A program made the translations under genes and the position numbers. Below the pieces are notes generated by a model that was given only the letters and a program-made list of their open reading frames with translations, was not told the DNA's origin and did not search any database. Shown here piece by piece: positions 10,665 to 21,777 of a DNA stretch of 64,000 nucleotides (position 1 is its first letter; every line of letters begins with the position of its first letter). Origin of the DNA: Liolophura sinensis (lineage: Eukaryota > Mollusca > Polyplacophora > Chitonida > Chitonidae); the NCBI RefSeq assembly GCF_032854445.1, contig NC_088305.1, positions 23,967,400 through 24,031,399 on the forward strand. The letters are read 5' to 3'.

Positions 10665-11025
10665 ATTCTGAAGGAATAGTTGTTTTAAAATGTTCTACAA
10701 ACACTAATACTGTTTAGTTGCGCTTAAATCAATTTTAATTTATGTACTCATTTATTTAATTATTGTTTAACGCCATGTTTAAGGATTCCTAAAAAACAAC
10801 CGCAGATTCAAGAAAAAGTGGAATTTAAAGGTATTTCAGAGATATTGCTGAAATTCTAAAAAATTTGCTAAATAGGCCTTATAAAGTTTACCCTAAGTGC
10901 CATATTTTCACTTAACACATACAAGTACAAAACACCCTAAAAAATAACTTAGCACCTTATCAAGCTCATATTTTCACAGTTATATTCGCATATTGCAAGT
11001 GATAACAACCTTATCACCTGCGTAC

Positions 11026-11396
11026 ATTTGCATACACTTATCATTAAGGTATCTTACACTACGGCCATCTTCCACGTAGGAAATACCCTGAGGCCAAGGT
11101 GTGTGCGGGGATGTACGGGAGGGAGGAACTAAAAATAATTCCGACTCTCCAGATGTGAAATATTAAAAATTAACCCAACAGGATCCAGGTAACGTTGAAA
11201 GTCATTAATGCAAATGTAGACAATGTTACCTGCCACACCTTTCCCTAAACACAGTCTACTTTACTTATACACCGCATATCTATTGGACTTTCGCCTCGAC
11301 CAATCGATACGCTGCGCCAATGTAACATGTAAACAAAAGAAAAGTGTTTATCAGATGAAAGGACAAAAACAACGCAGCCTCCGAAGGGTATATAAA
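11026..11396 (+). promoter_or_regulatory. Promoter of galaxin-like gene A
   Basis: A TATATAAA box at 11389-11396 places transcription start near 11420. The preceding ~370 bp are nearly identical to 19740-20110 in unit B, much more so than the spacers further out. The block includes an ATTTGCAT octamer (11026-11033; POU-type site by motif only), a CTTATCATTAAG stretch and a G-rich block GATGTACGGGAGGGAGGAAC. The corresponding block in pseudogene unit C has ATTTGCAC and a damaged TATA. The open frame 11223-11411 falls in this block and is not considered coding. Confidence 0.65.
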
Positions 11397-11419
11397 GTGG
11401 TCATTCGCTGAGCCAAATC

Positions 11420-11516
11420 ATGTCCATGCTAATCCGTGCACTGAGCAAGTTGTTCACTGACCAGCTAATAACTGACCAACAGAGGTATCTACTGTAGTCC
11501 GGCAACAAAGTAACAG
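11420..11516 (+). other. Untranslated exon 1 of galaxin-like gene A
   Basis: From the predicted start about 30 bases after the TATA box, the transcript runs to a strong donor (AACAG|GTAAGG, GT at 11517-11518). A 25-codon upstream ORF (ATG 11420, TAG 11495-11497) lies wholly within the exon and is kept in unit B. The ATG sits at or next to the predicted start site, so it may not always be included. Intron 1 would then be 11517-13079. Confidence 0.55.
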
Positions 11517-11660
11517 GTAAGGTTGTAATGTACCCGTCATGTTTAATTGTTTCTGTGTTAGTTTAGTCTGTGATAGAGTGGTTATTGTCTTGATACCTTC
11601 ATCATTTGCCAAGCATATATCACTGCTGGTTATAGTTAGGTGGGCGGCGTTCAGGAACAT

Positions 11661-11768
11661 TTATTTATTTATTAATGTATTTATTTATTTATTTATTTAT
11701 TCATTTATTTATTTATTTACTTATTTATTTATTTATTTGTTTATTTATTTATTCATTTATTTATTCAT
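11661..11768 (+). repeat. (TTTA)n microsatellite in intron 1 of gene A
   Basis: About 100 bp of TTTA repeats with a few changes. The unit B intron has a shorter tract at 20371-20413 in the same place. The rest of intron 1 (about 11770-13079) holds no recognisable gene and is closely matched by unit B. Confidence 0.9.
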
Positions 11769-13089
11769 GATTAACATCTCTCTTAAAGGGGACGAAAGTG
11801 AATTAAGCATTTGTGGAAACCTGAGCAAAGGTCGACATTCGTAGACCACGAAGTGACGTTTCTATGTCGATAATCGCAAACCAAATTCCTAAATAACTTA
11901 AATGAACTCAAAAGAATAATACATAACTAGCAAACAAAGATGCAAAGAAAAAAGTCCATATACAGGGCATGACAACTAAACACTGTGCCTGAAAATACCT
12001 TTACTTATTTTTGTTTTAAATATTTTCTTACTGAGTTAATGCAGTCAAATGTCCTTATTGTATAGAAGGGTTTATGGGCCATATTGATTATCTATGTCGT
12101 TCTTGTCTCGCCTGCTTGAAGAAACATTATTTATATTAGAATGAGCTAGCAAGTGTCCGACTGAATCGCGAATTGACCCTGTAACCTGATTTTTTCTCAA
12201 CCTCTCCTCCATACTCAGTTGTCTGTAAAAGCAAGCATAGTCACTACTGAAATTGCGGTTGGTCATTGACCCGTAAAATTATAAGTCAACGTATCGATCT
12301 GCTTTACGTATATATTATTGTAAGGCAAATGTAGTTATAATACTTTTCCTTATTTATAACGCCAAACTTCATCGGCTGTTTTTTTATTGTTGTGAATTTT
12401 GTTTTACATTGCCTCGGGTGACGTCTTAAGTGGCATGCTGGACAACAGGCGTGAACAGTATTCTGTTTAAATATGACAAAATCCCAACAGATCAAACCAA
12501 ATTCTACGTGGTAAAAAGAAGCGCACTTTTGTACAAAGTCTACGCTTTTTTGTCACAATACAAGTTCCTAACTCGACGTCTGTAGCCGCAATCTTGTGAA
12601 ATGGTACGGTAGAGAGAAAAAAAGATTTTCATTTTGTGCTCTCATATAAAAATTTTTAAGCATGTCGCACATTGCTTTGTCATATAACTAACTAGGTGCC
12701 AGATGTCCATCTCTCTCCAAAACCATACCGAGAGGAATGCCATATTGATAGCAATACTGGACATTGGCTTGAACAATTTCGACGTCTCCCGATCCAATGA
12801 AGCCTGGGCTTCGAAAACAAAGTCATGGAGTTAAACATTATAAATTACAACCATTATTCTAACAGCATCCTCTTGATAATACAGATTTTCGTGGACGTCT
12901 CACATGTTAATGTCCATACGTCTCATAACAAAAAGGGCCAAATTGAACCAAAATACATAACTGAACATAAACAAATGTTTGATTATGTATTATAATTTAT
13001 AATCTATATTTTGTCCACGGTGTTCCATGTCTTTGTCCAATGAGATTTGCTCAAATTATTTATTCTTTTCACCTTGCAGAAAATATAAC

Positions 13090-14538
13090 ATGGCTCACAA
13101 ATTCTTTGTGGTGTGTTTGGTCGTTTGCTTATACGTCATCGCAGTCCAGGGTCAAGAAGGACGTAGAAACTTCAGACAGAGAACCCCAAGACCACGGCGC
13201 ACAACTACAACAACCACAACAACAACAACACCACCGACTCCGGAAGCCTTGAGAGCCTTTTCAGCCGCTCAACGAAAACATAGCTCTCAGATCGCTTCAG
13301 AAAGTCGACACCAAGGGGCCAATCGTATTGCGTCATTTGCAGGGACACGTGCTGGACTACCTGCGCCAATCAAAGTGATAGCCCCTCCTGGACAGTCAAC
13401 GGCTGGAAAAGGGCAGTCTTCCACGGTCACTTTACCCGACGGTACACAGTTTTCTTTGGACCAGGATGTCGTCGTCCTCGGAGGTTTCAACTATGGTACG
13501 CTATACTTCCAAGCTGACAATATGCTATTTTTATGTTCTAATTTCACCTGAGCATAGAAGGGTATCGTCCCCTTGTGATTTGACGCTGTCATTTGCACGG
13601 TACAGTCTGTGTGTGTAAAGCTTAATATCTACACATTTACACAATAACAGAATGGTTTATAGAAAAAAAAATTATCTTCTCACTTTGTGGCTAATCACCA
13701 TTATGAAAGGACACAATACATTATATTTTTGTTGAATAACATTAAAAAACGTTTGAGACACTGGCTAATACCCTTCAACAATAAAGGAATAATGGAAAAA
13801 AACGTATCTTCTGAATTTGAGGCTGTTTGGCATTTGGCATTATGAAAACAGAGCATCCATTATATTTTTGTTCAATAACATTAAATACAGTTTGAGTCAC
13901 TGGTTGATGTCCTTCTCAAATTTCCATGTTTCCCTAAATCAACAAAGATTCAAAGGTAGCAGGTTTTTAAACGCGTTACTCGCTTTTCTGTTGTAGTTAT
14001 GTGCCGAACCCAGGAAGGAGATGTGCTTATTCCGGCAGACTATTACATTTGCTGCGGTAATTCCTACTTCGAAAACACAGACCCAAATGATCCTAAGGTG
14101 TGCTGTGGACAGGATTATTATAAACCAAATTCCGAAATCTGTTGTGACGGCTTTTTCTACAACAAAATTGACAGTGCCACCGGATACCAAGCACAATGCT
14201 GTAAAGACGTCTACTACATACCTGAACTTGAGGTCTGCTGTAACGGTGGATACGACGACAAGTTCATATACGGATGCTGTAACGACCAGTTCTACTACAA
14301 GCCTGACATTGAATGTTGTAATGGCGTCCAACACGCACGACAATCCAACTTTAAATGCTGTCACACATACTACGGTCCATCAGAGTTTATTTGCTGTAAT
14401 AACAAACCGTACCACTCCTTCTTTTACGATTGTTGCCATAACACTAATCAGTACATTCCAAGCTCGCACCAATGCTGTTTTGATGGCAGTGTTGTGCCTA
14501 ACGGGCACACTTGTGGCTTCGCTCTAGGAAAACGGTAA
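13090..14538 (+). CDS. Galaxin-like secreted Cys-rich protein, gene A (two coding exons)
   Basis: Coding exons are 13090-13495 and 13997-14538; the predicted protein is 315 aa. The ATG at 13090 follows a strong acceptor (TTCACCTTGCAG ending at 13079). It starts a signal peptide (Met-Ala-His-Lys, a Phe/Val/Leu/Cys core, Val-Gln-Gly). Next come a basic segment with an Arg-Pro-Arg-Arg furin-like site, ten consecutive Thr, and a stretch rich in Ala, Ser and Gln. The donor at 13496 splits a codon (G|TT, Val) and the acceptor at 13996 restores it. Exon 3 encodes 11 Cys-Cys doublets in repeats of about 13-17 residues and ends Leu-Gly-Lys-Arg. The doublet repeats are those of galaxin-like proteins, known from coral skeletal matrix and, in squid, from symbiont-facing epithelium. 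The role here (matrix, shell, mucus or antimicrobial) is not decided by sequence. Gene B is about 96% identical in exon 3. Confidence 0.88.
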
Positions 14539-14694
14539 TATTCTCCAAAACATATGTGCTTAGATTTGGCTCATGTGTTGCTGGCAGAAAAAGTATAGTA
14601 CATGTATCTCGACCGGATTTGTCATACCATGTTTGTGCTAATTACACATAATATATTTGCATTTATATGCTAAATTATTTGTAAATTATAACAA

Positions 14695-14700
14695 AATAAA
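14695..14700 (+). terminator. Poly(A) signal of galaxin-like gene A
   Basis: AATAAA lies 157 bases after the stop. The preceding TAAATTATTTGTAA stretch is shared with genes 0 and B, so the 3' UTR end is conserved. Confidence 0.65.
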
Positions 14701-15165
14701 ACCTAACCTTGATAAGAACGAGAACTGTAATATGTATTTTTATTTACTTTTTGGTTGTTGATTGGATTTCTTCGTAAACTCAAGAATATTCACTCAAACA
14801 CGTGCAGGACGACAGTGTTGTCATTGGAAGAAACCGAAATGAGTATATATTATAATTAATTTGATCATATACCTATCTGTCTATGGCATCCGCTACAAGC
14901 CATCTGATAAACGTTTTGTACCTGATGCCGTCAGTACTCATTCTGGAACTTCTTTGAACTCCCTGACCTTTGCTTGCGCCTTCTACTGGGGATTCTTTCT
15001 AAGCTGAAATTTCAGAATTGCCAAGGACTACAATAATTATAAGTTTTATTCAACATAGTTCAGTAATGTTGTAGATCCGCTTGACAGTCCCTTGATATCC
15101 GGCTATCATACGTTTACCACACGATTTACATTGCGACATTGTGTTAATATCACCTTCACATCTGC

Positions 15166-15356
15166 TTGAAACCATGTCGCCATCTACATGATATACATCC
15201 GCTTAACATTCGCTTGACATGCGCTTCACATCCGCTTGACATTTGCTTGACATCTATTTGACATTCGCTCTACATCCGCATGATATCCGTTTGACATCCG
15301 TTTGATCACTTCTTGGCATCCACTTGACATCCACTTGATATCCTCTTGATAACTGG
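15166..15356 (+). repeat. 11-bp minisatellite (CATCCGCTTGA)n, unit A
   Basis: About 15 imperfect copies of an 11-bp motif (CATCCGCTTGA, CATTTGCTTGA, TATCCGTTTGA and similar). The same minisatellite follows gene B at 25105-25225 and the truncated gene in unit C at 32043-32333, so it is a fixed landmark of the unit. The following block (about 15420-15490) is also shared. Confidence 0.85.
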
Positions 15357-15728
15357 TAATGGTCACTAAGGTCCAGACGATATTGATTGTGGTCAAGTTT
15401 TATCAGTGCGGGTATGACCAATCTGAAGCCCCTGTTCGTAATGGCTTCGAGCATGATGCCGTAAAAAGGCGATGTTGTGTTGCAGTACAGAACCATGTCA
15501 AGTGAATCGGGTAAAATTGCCCGCGGACAAACGACTCAGCTGAAAACATGAGTACTACGTTACCGTTCAGTTTACAAAAACAGATCTCAACAAGATACTA
15601 AGTGGGTTAAGCCGTATTATTTCAGGTGGCAAACTTGTTATGCATGAGGTGGGGGGATATGATGACCAGATGACTCCACCAATATAATCATCAGTCATTG
15701 AACCATCTGTGCGTTAATGACAAGATTA

Positions 15729-15893
15729 GCATGCCAATGCGGACGCTGAGTTCAATCCAGCTCATACTGGCTTCCTCTCTGGCCGTACGTGAGACGGTCT
15801 GCCACCAGCCTGCAGATCATTGTGGGTTTCCACCGGGCTCTGCCCGTTTTTCTCTCATCACAATGCTGGTTGCCGTCAAACAAACAAATAAAT
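15729..15893 (+). mobile_element. SINE family A, degenerate
   Basis: This resembles family A from the B-box region (GAGTTCAATCCAGCTCATAC) through CTGGCTTCCTCTCTGGCCGT and GGTTTCCACCGGGCTCTGCC. It ends early at CCGTCAAACAAACAAATAAA. Its divergence suggests an old copy. Confidence 0.75.
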
Positions 15894-17044
15894 CATCAAT
15901 GCCACAGTTAATGGTCATCACTCCAGAAAACATCACCTCCACATCTTACTGTTTTTACAGAGTTTTCTATATCTCTGGCCTCGGGATAATATGAGGATAT
16001 TAAACCATTACCAATGAGATGTACACAATAGAAGGGATGCAATAACCACCCTTACTCACCTTCTCCACACTACACGTAAAGACTGAACTAAGGAGTTATG
16101 TCCCCTTGAGCATTAAACGAAACTGACTGTTCGCTGTGATCTCAACACTATATCACACGAAGAACAGGAGATCTATTGCTAAAATAGCTTTAGTAAAGGC
16201 GCCAAAAAGTCCTGGTTTTCTTTTTTGTCAATGTTCCAAAAATGACAAATACAGCTCAGCAATTCTTTTTAAAAACAAAGATATTGTGGGTTTATCGAAA
16301 ATTTTCTGAAAATTTACGTATAAAGTTCTGGCATATCCGATAATACATGAAAAAGTTTTGACAGAGTTTAATTATATTTTTCACCTAAACATCGTTCGTT
16401 TTATCGCAGAGATGCGTTTAGCGTTTGTACGATGTGCACCATTAGCTTACGTGTTAACTCCAGTGGTGAACCCTGTCGGTATCAAAGAGCTTTATTACGT
16501 GGGGTAGTATTTATCCGTAAACTGGACAAGAGTGACGAAATCATTGCGCAGTTCAAGGCGACATATGCACGGTTATGCCATGCAGGTAGAATAGAATCCA
16601 TTAAGACAAGGGGGTTACATCAAACAGGAATGCATATTCGGAACTGCTACAATAATTAGACCTCATCGTTTAACAGAGATGCATCGTTCAAAGTAATGTT
16701 TTACACTGAAGGTGGATGGATAAGGTGAATTAAAACTACAACCCAATAACCGGCAAAATCAGAAATAACCAAATTATTGAAAACACAAAAAGAACAAAAA
16801 AGTTAAAATACATTAACAATTTACACGTGAGAGGAAAGGACTAGTGTCTACAGGCCTACCCTGTAGGCTGTGAACGGTAAATCTGTCATATTATCAACAT
16901 GAACGTCAAAGTCAACTTTACACGCGTAAAAGAAAAATACTGGAAACCTATTCGCATTAATTAAAAAAACCAATAGAGATCAAGAATATTTGCGTACGAT
17001 ACATTCGGACTTCCTGCAGAAACATAAATAACATGTCATTCCAC
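15894..17044. other. No gene recognised; spacer shared with unit B
   Basis: Blocks here match 25940-26500 and 26600-27800 in unit B, with many changes and indels. Open frames such as 16432-16659 are not preserved in the paralogous copy, which argues against coding. Confidence 0.5.
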
Positions 17045-17209
17045 TGATCCGGTCGTAAGTGGGAAGGTCTGTCAGAAACCTGCGGATGGTCGTGGGTATC
17101 CCCCGGGCTCTCCCCGGTTTCCTCCCACCATATTGCTGGCCTCCGTCGTATAAGTGAAGTATTCTTGAGTACGGCGTAAAACACCAACCAAACAAATAAA
17201 TAAATAAAT
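17045..17209 (+). mobile_element. SINE family A, 5'-truncated
   Basis: It starts at the CCGGTCGTAAGTGGGAAGGT part of the body and runs to GGCGTAAAACACCAACCAAA and an (AAAT)n tail. No clear target duplication was found. The equivalent part of unit B (about 27.8 kb) lacks it. Confidence 0.85.
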
Positions 17210-17365
17210 CATTTTGCTGACGCTATATAAACCCATGAATTGGTTCGTCGGTCCATCGCTACCAGAGATGATACTTGAATATTTCACGAAGGTTAATATT
17301 AAGAAACAATTGGGCTTTAATACCTTGCCTGTCAGACTACTAAACCGGTAAGAAGGCGGGTGAAA

Positions 17366-17440
17366 AACTCACCCTGTGATTCTTGACCCGGAACGTACAT
17401 TTGGGTTGACGGCTAGTATACGAATGTATGCTTTGACACA
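17366..17440 (+). repeat. Dispersed repeat D (unit A)
   Basis: It contains GACCCGGAACGTACATTTGG, GTTGACGGCTAGTATACGAA and TGTATGCTTTGACAC. It aligns with 28220-28290 in unit B and 5650-5740 in unit 0 and is followed by a shared GTGTGGCAG/AAATAAAGTT-type tract. Confidence 0.6.
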
Positions 17441-18589
17441 CAGATAAGTGTGTAGCAGCAAGTAAATATATATTTTTGATCAGAGTTTCTCAGCAAAATA
17501 AAGTTAGCACACGAAACAAGAATTTTCAACAAAGGATCTAACGTCGGTAGCCATAGCCTTACAGCACACCAGCTTAATTTGCTTACTTAGATTTTTGAAA
17601 ATGTTTTGGCTAACCAGTTGTAAGTATTTCTAGCTTATGAGTGCAACGTTATCGACATTAAGGAAAGGCCAGGTGTAATGAAGTGTTTCTTCCCGATGTT
17701 GTGGATTGGAGAAAACCCCCGGACATCCATGAATGTCTTGTTATCTCGCTAATGGATCTAGCTTGGGCTTTAAAACATGATTACTTTGACGTCTTTTGGA
17801 AGACCTGATTAACATATGGCTCCCGTAAGCTGCTCTGTAAAGTATAGAAAATAACTAGTTAATTATGGCAACCGAAAACTTCTGAGTCAGCTAAGCTCTT
17901 CACAGCTCGTATTTATCAAGTAAATAAGACATACCTCGTAAATTGGAAGTACTTAAGCCAAACTCAGAATGCCAAAAAAATGAAGTCGTGGTTGGTAGAT
18001 TGTTCTCCAGCAGAGCAACAGAGTACAAATTTTAAACTTTCTAGAGCAAAAGATTTTCATTCTAGCTGCACTCAAAAGTTAATCTGTTCATTTCGAACAG
18101 AATGTCTGTTATCTGCGTGATGCTGGAATGTATTCTGTTATTATAAGATAATGCCGTGTCATATTCAACATAACATCCCGTTACACTAATAGAATCTTTA
18201 TGGTGAATCAAAAGGATATGACATCACTTACACAACGGATTTTTTCTCTTATAATTAACAGATAAACTTTTGAATTGTGTGTTTGAATTTTGACTTAAAT
18301 CTACAGGCGTTTTAATAAATATAGCTGCTAGCCATTGTGAAGTGCTGTATGCACTATGAAGTCCTCGTTGTTGGAAATCCACGTTGAACTTAGATCCTGT
18401 GACGTCTCGTCCAACACGGATTTTTAACAATATCACACCATAATGTACACAAGACTACAGTTGTTCACGTGAACAGTTCACATGACGACTTACTGCCCTC
18501 AGAAAGTATTTCAGAATACACACCTGTGCAAATAAAACGTTTAAAAATTGACATCCAGGCAATAAAAAAAATACAATACCAAGTTTTTA
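17441..18589. other. No gene recognised; spacer shared with unit B
   Basis: This is colinear with about 28290-29130 in unit B: the AAGGCCA..TGTAA..TTTCTTC block near 17665 matches 28490, and the CTCGTAAGCTGCT-like block near 17825 matches 28655. No coding signal was seen. Confidence 0.45.
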
Positions 18590-18921
18590 TCAAGTATAAA
18601 GTTGTGGAGCGTGTAGGGTCAATCCTGGGTCGGGACCACACCTAAGATCTGAAAAAAAGAGGAATTTGTAACTTCTTTGCTCGGCGTTCAGCATGAAAGG
18701 GATAGTGCAACGACTAATTGATCCGTATCAGTATAATGGCTCGAGCGAGGCGTCTTACTTGTCTTCGATAAGTCGTCTAAGTGAAGCAGCACTAGACAAA
18801 AAAGCGGAGAAAATCCGTCTTGCAACAAGGAGGCACTTTATTTGCGCTCTAAGGACTCCTTCGTTGTGATATGACTGAAAAATTGTTAAGTACGACGTTA
18901 AACCACAAGCACTCACTCAGT
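18590..18921 (+). mobile_element. SINE family B, head incomplete
   Basis: This matches the reverse complement of 58099-58462: B-box region GGGTCAATCCTGGGTCGGGA, the AAGGGATAGTGCAACGACTA block, CAGTATAATGGCTCGAGCGA, GTCGTCTAAGTGAAGCAGCA and a TACGACGTTAAACCACAAGC(ACTC)n 3' end. The first bases of the tRNA-like head are missing. Confidence 0.8.
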
Positions 18922-19739
18922 CATAAACTTTATTATAGAATACGTTCTCTTAAAACTGTTTATGCTTTAAGAGTTGATATATTGCCTTTTACATAAAACA
19001 TTGCATGATGTCGACGAATGCATACTTGTACGCTACGTTTTAGTATTTGAGATCTTGCTCTTAAAACTACTTGTAGTATACCCAAATACAAACCTCTTGA
19101 TTATCAACAATCAAAGTGGTTATACCTAACACACTGACGTAAACATTTTGGGATCCGAGTCGAAGTACTAGAATAATAAAAAGTGACATACATTAAAATG
19201 TGCTAATTTAAACAGCTTATATTTTTGAAAATATTCATTATATTCCTGAATACATACCTGTGCACGTATCAGTTTAAACAGTTAATATACTGGCCATATA
19301 TATAATATTGCTGAATACAATCCGCTTTACAATCAGTTTTAACAATTAATTTACTGGCCTTACACATAATGTGAAGGAATAAATTTATGTAAATGAAACA
19401 ATTAAAACACTTGTCTTTGTATTGGTCGACAAACAGTACCGCTATTGACTTACCCTCCTAATTCGTATCGTTTTTTAATTCTGTGATTGCTGTTTAAAGC
19501 ACTAAGAATTATTAAAAGGGTAAAAGCTGACAAATAGGCCTTATACTTGGAGTTGCCAAACACACATATATATATACATAACACTTTTAGACATAATACC
19601 TAACTCTTTCTTTAACAAGTAATACTTAAACAAATTTGTTTTCGCATAATACATGGTATTAGCAACTATTATCAGGTGTATGTAACAGTCCTAACATTTC
19701 CAATATTGACCTCTCGCATGACTGACCACACATGAGTAC
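18922..19739. other. Spacer with diverged 68-bp tandem repeats (unit B)
   Basis: Near 19230-19395, copies of the GCTGAATACAT..ACACGTATCAG..TTAACAGTTAATATACTGGCC unit repeat, as in unit A but more diverged. There is a short (TA)n tract near 19565. No gene was seen. Confidence 0.55.
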
Positions 19740-20110
19740 ATTTGCATACGCTTATCATTAAGGTATCTTTCACTACGTCCATCTTCCACGTAGGAAATAC
19801 CCTGAGGCCAAGGTGTGTGCGGGGATGTACGGGAGGGAGGAACTAAAAATAATTCCGACTGTCCAGATGTGAAATATTAAAAATTAACCCAACAGGATCC
19901 AGGTAACGTTGAAAGTCATTAATGCAAATGTCGATAATGCTACCTGCCACACCTTTCCCTACCCACAGTCTACTTTACTTATACACAGCATATCTATTGG
20001 ACTTTCGCCTCGACCAATCGATACGCTGCGCCAATGTAACATGTAAACAAAAGAAAAGTGTTTATCAGATGAAAGGACAAAAACAACGCAGCCTCCGAAG
20101 GGTATATAAA
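19740..20110 (+). promoter_or_regulatory. Promoter of galaxin-like gene B
   Basis: A TATATAAA box at 20103-20110 is preceded by a block almost identical to 11026-11396, including the ATTTGCAT octamer at 19740-19747. Retention of both elements in the two intact genes, and their damage in unit C, supports a role in transcription. The ORF 19922-20125 inside it is the same non-coding shadow as in unit A. Confidence 0.65.
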
Positions 20111-20133
20111 GTGGTCATTCGCTGAGCCAAATC

Positions 20134-20230
20134 ATGTCCATGGTAATCCGTGCTCTGAGCAAGTTGTTCATTGACCAGCCAATAACTGACCAACAAAGGT
20201 ATCTACTGTAGTCCGGCAACAAAGTAACAG
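20134..20230 (+). other. Untranslated exon 1 of galaxin-like gene B
   Basis: It ends in the donor AACAG|GTAAGG (GT at 20231-20232) as in gene A. The 25-codon upstream ORF (ATG 20134, TAG 20209-20211) keeps start, stop and length, with three amino-acid changes and two silent changes relative to A. Intron 1 is 20231-21767. Confidence 0.55.
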
Positions 20231-21033
20231 GTAAGGTTGTTCATGTAATATACCCGTTATGTATAATTGTTTATGCGCCAGTTTAATCTGTGATAGAGCG
20301 GTTATTGTCTTGATACCTTCCTTAGTCGACAAGTATATATCACCGCTGGTTAGGTGGGCATTCCAGAACATTTATTTATTTGATTATTTATTTATTTATT
20401 TATTTATTTATTGTAACGTCATACTTAAAGGGGACGAAAGTGAATTAAGAATCTGTGGAAACCTGAGCAAAGGTCGACATTTGTAGACCACGAAGTGACG
20501 TTTACCAGTCGATAATCGCAAGACAAATTCCTAAATAACCGAACCGAAGAAAATAATACATAAGTAGCAAAATAGATGCAAAAAAAAAACAATCGATATA
20601 CTGGGCATGATAACTAAACACTATGCCTGAAAATACCTTTACTCATTTTTGTTTTAAATATTTTCTTACTGAGTTAATGCATTCAGGGGTCTTTCCTGTA
20701 TGGAAGGGTTTCTATGCCACATTGATAATGTCGTTCATGTCTCCGCTGCTAGGAGAAACATTATTTATATTAGAATGAGCTAGTAAGTGTCCGACGAATT
20801 GACAACTTAACCCTGTAACCTGATTTTCTCTCAACCTCTCTTCCATACTCAGTTGTCTGTAAAAGCAAACGTAGTCACTACTGAAATTCCTTCTGGTCAT
20901 TGACCCGTAAAATCATAAATCAATGTATCGATCTGCTTCACACAGATATCATTGTAAGGCAAATGTAGTTATAATACTTTTTCTTATTTATAACGCCAAA
21001 CTTCATCGGCTGTTCTTTATTATTTTTCTTTTG

Positions 21034-21064
<31 letters not shown>

Positions 21065-21777
21065 TTGTCTTCAAAAAAAACGAGAAGTTCATTGCCTCGG
21101 GTGAAGTCTTAAGTGGCATGCTGGACAACAGTGGTGAACAGTATTCTGTTTAAATATGACAAAACCCCAGTCGATCAATACAAATTCTACGCGCGGAAAA
21201 GAGGCCTGCTTTTGTACCAAGTCTACGCTTTTTTTTGTCACAAAACAAGTTCATAACTCGACCTCTGTAGCCGAAATGTCTTGAGATAGTATGGTACAGA
21301 AAAATAGAGTTTTTTATGTTTTGCTGTCATATAAAAACCTGAAAGCATTTCACACATGACTTTGTCATAAAAATGACCAGGTGGCAGGTGGTAACTCTCC
21401 CTCGGATTATACTGATAAAACTATCATATTAATAACAAAATTGGACATTGGCTTGATTCGGAACAATTTTGACATCACCCGATCCAATGAAGCCTGGGCA
21501 TCGAAAACAAAGTCATGGAGTTAAACATTATAAATTACAATCATTATTCTAACTGCATCCTCTTGATAATACAGATTTTCGTGGACGTCTCACATGTTAA
21601 TGTCCATACGTTTTATAACGGAAAGGCCAAAATGAACCATAATACATAATTAAACATAAAAAAATGTTTAATTGTATATTATGATTGATAATCTATATTT
21701 TGTCTACAGTGTTCCATGTCTTTGTCCAATGAGATTTGCTCAAATCATTTGTTTTTTCACCTTGCAGAAAATATAAC

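Larger units (their letters stand above)
10030..18480 (+). repeat. Segmental duplication unit A
   Basis: This stretch is colinear with 18490-29080 (unit B) and partly with 29090-32610 (unit C). Shared landmarks in order are the 68-bp tandem repeats, the promoter block (11026/19740/29985), exon 1, exon 2, exon 3, the 11-bp minisatellite, the AAGGAGTTATGTCCCCTTGA stretch (16100 and 25980) and repeat D (17366 and 28220). Identity is very high in the promoter and exons and lower in the spacers. Boundaries are estimates by eye. Confidence 0.7.

Noticed and set aside
11223-11411. 62-codon frame before gene A, with near copy at 19922-20125
   Set aside because: It lies upstream of the TATA box and is similar in both units because the whole promoter block is similar. 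The copy in unit C is not open.
15166-15356. CRISPR-like array
   Set aside because: An 11-bp tandem minisatellite with no unique spacers, in an animal genome.
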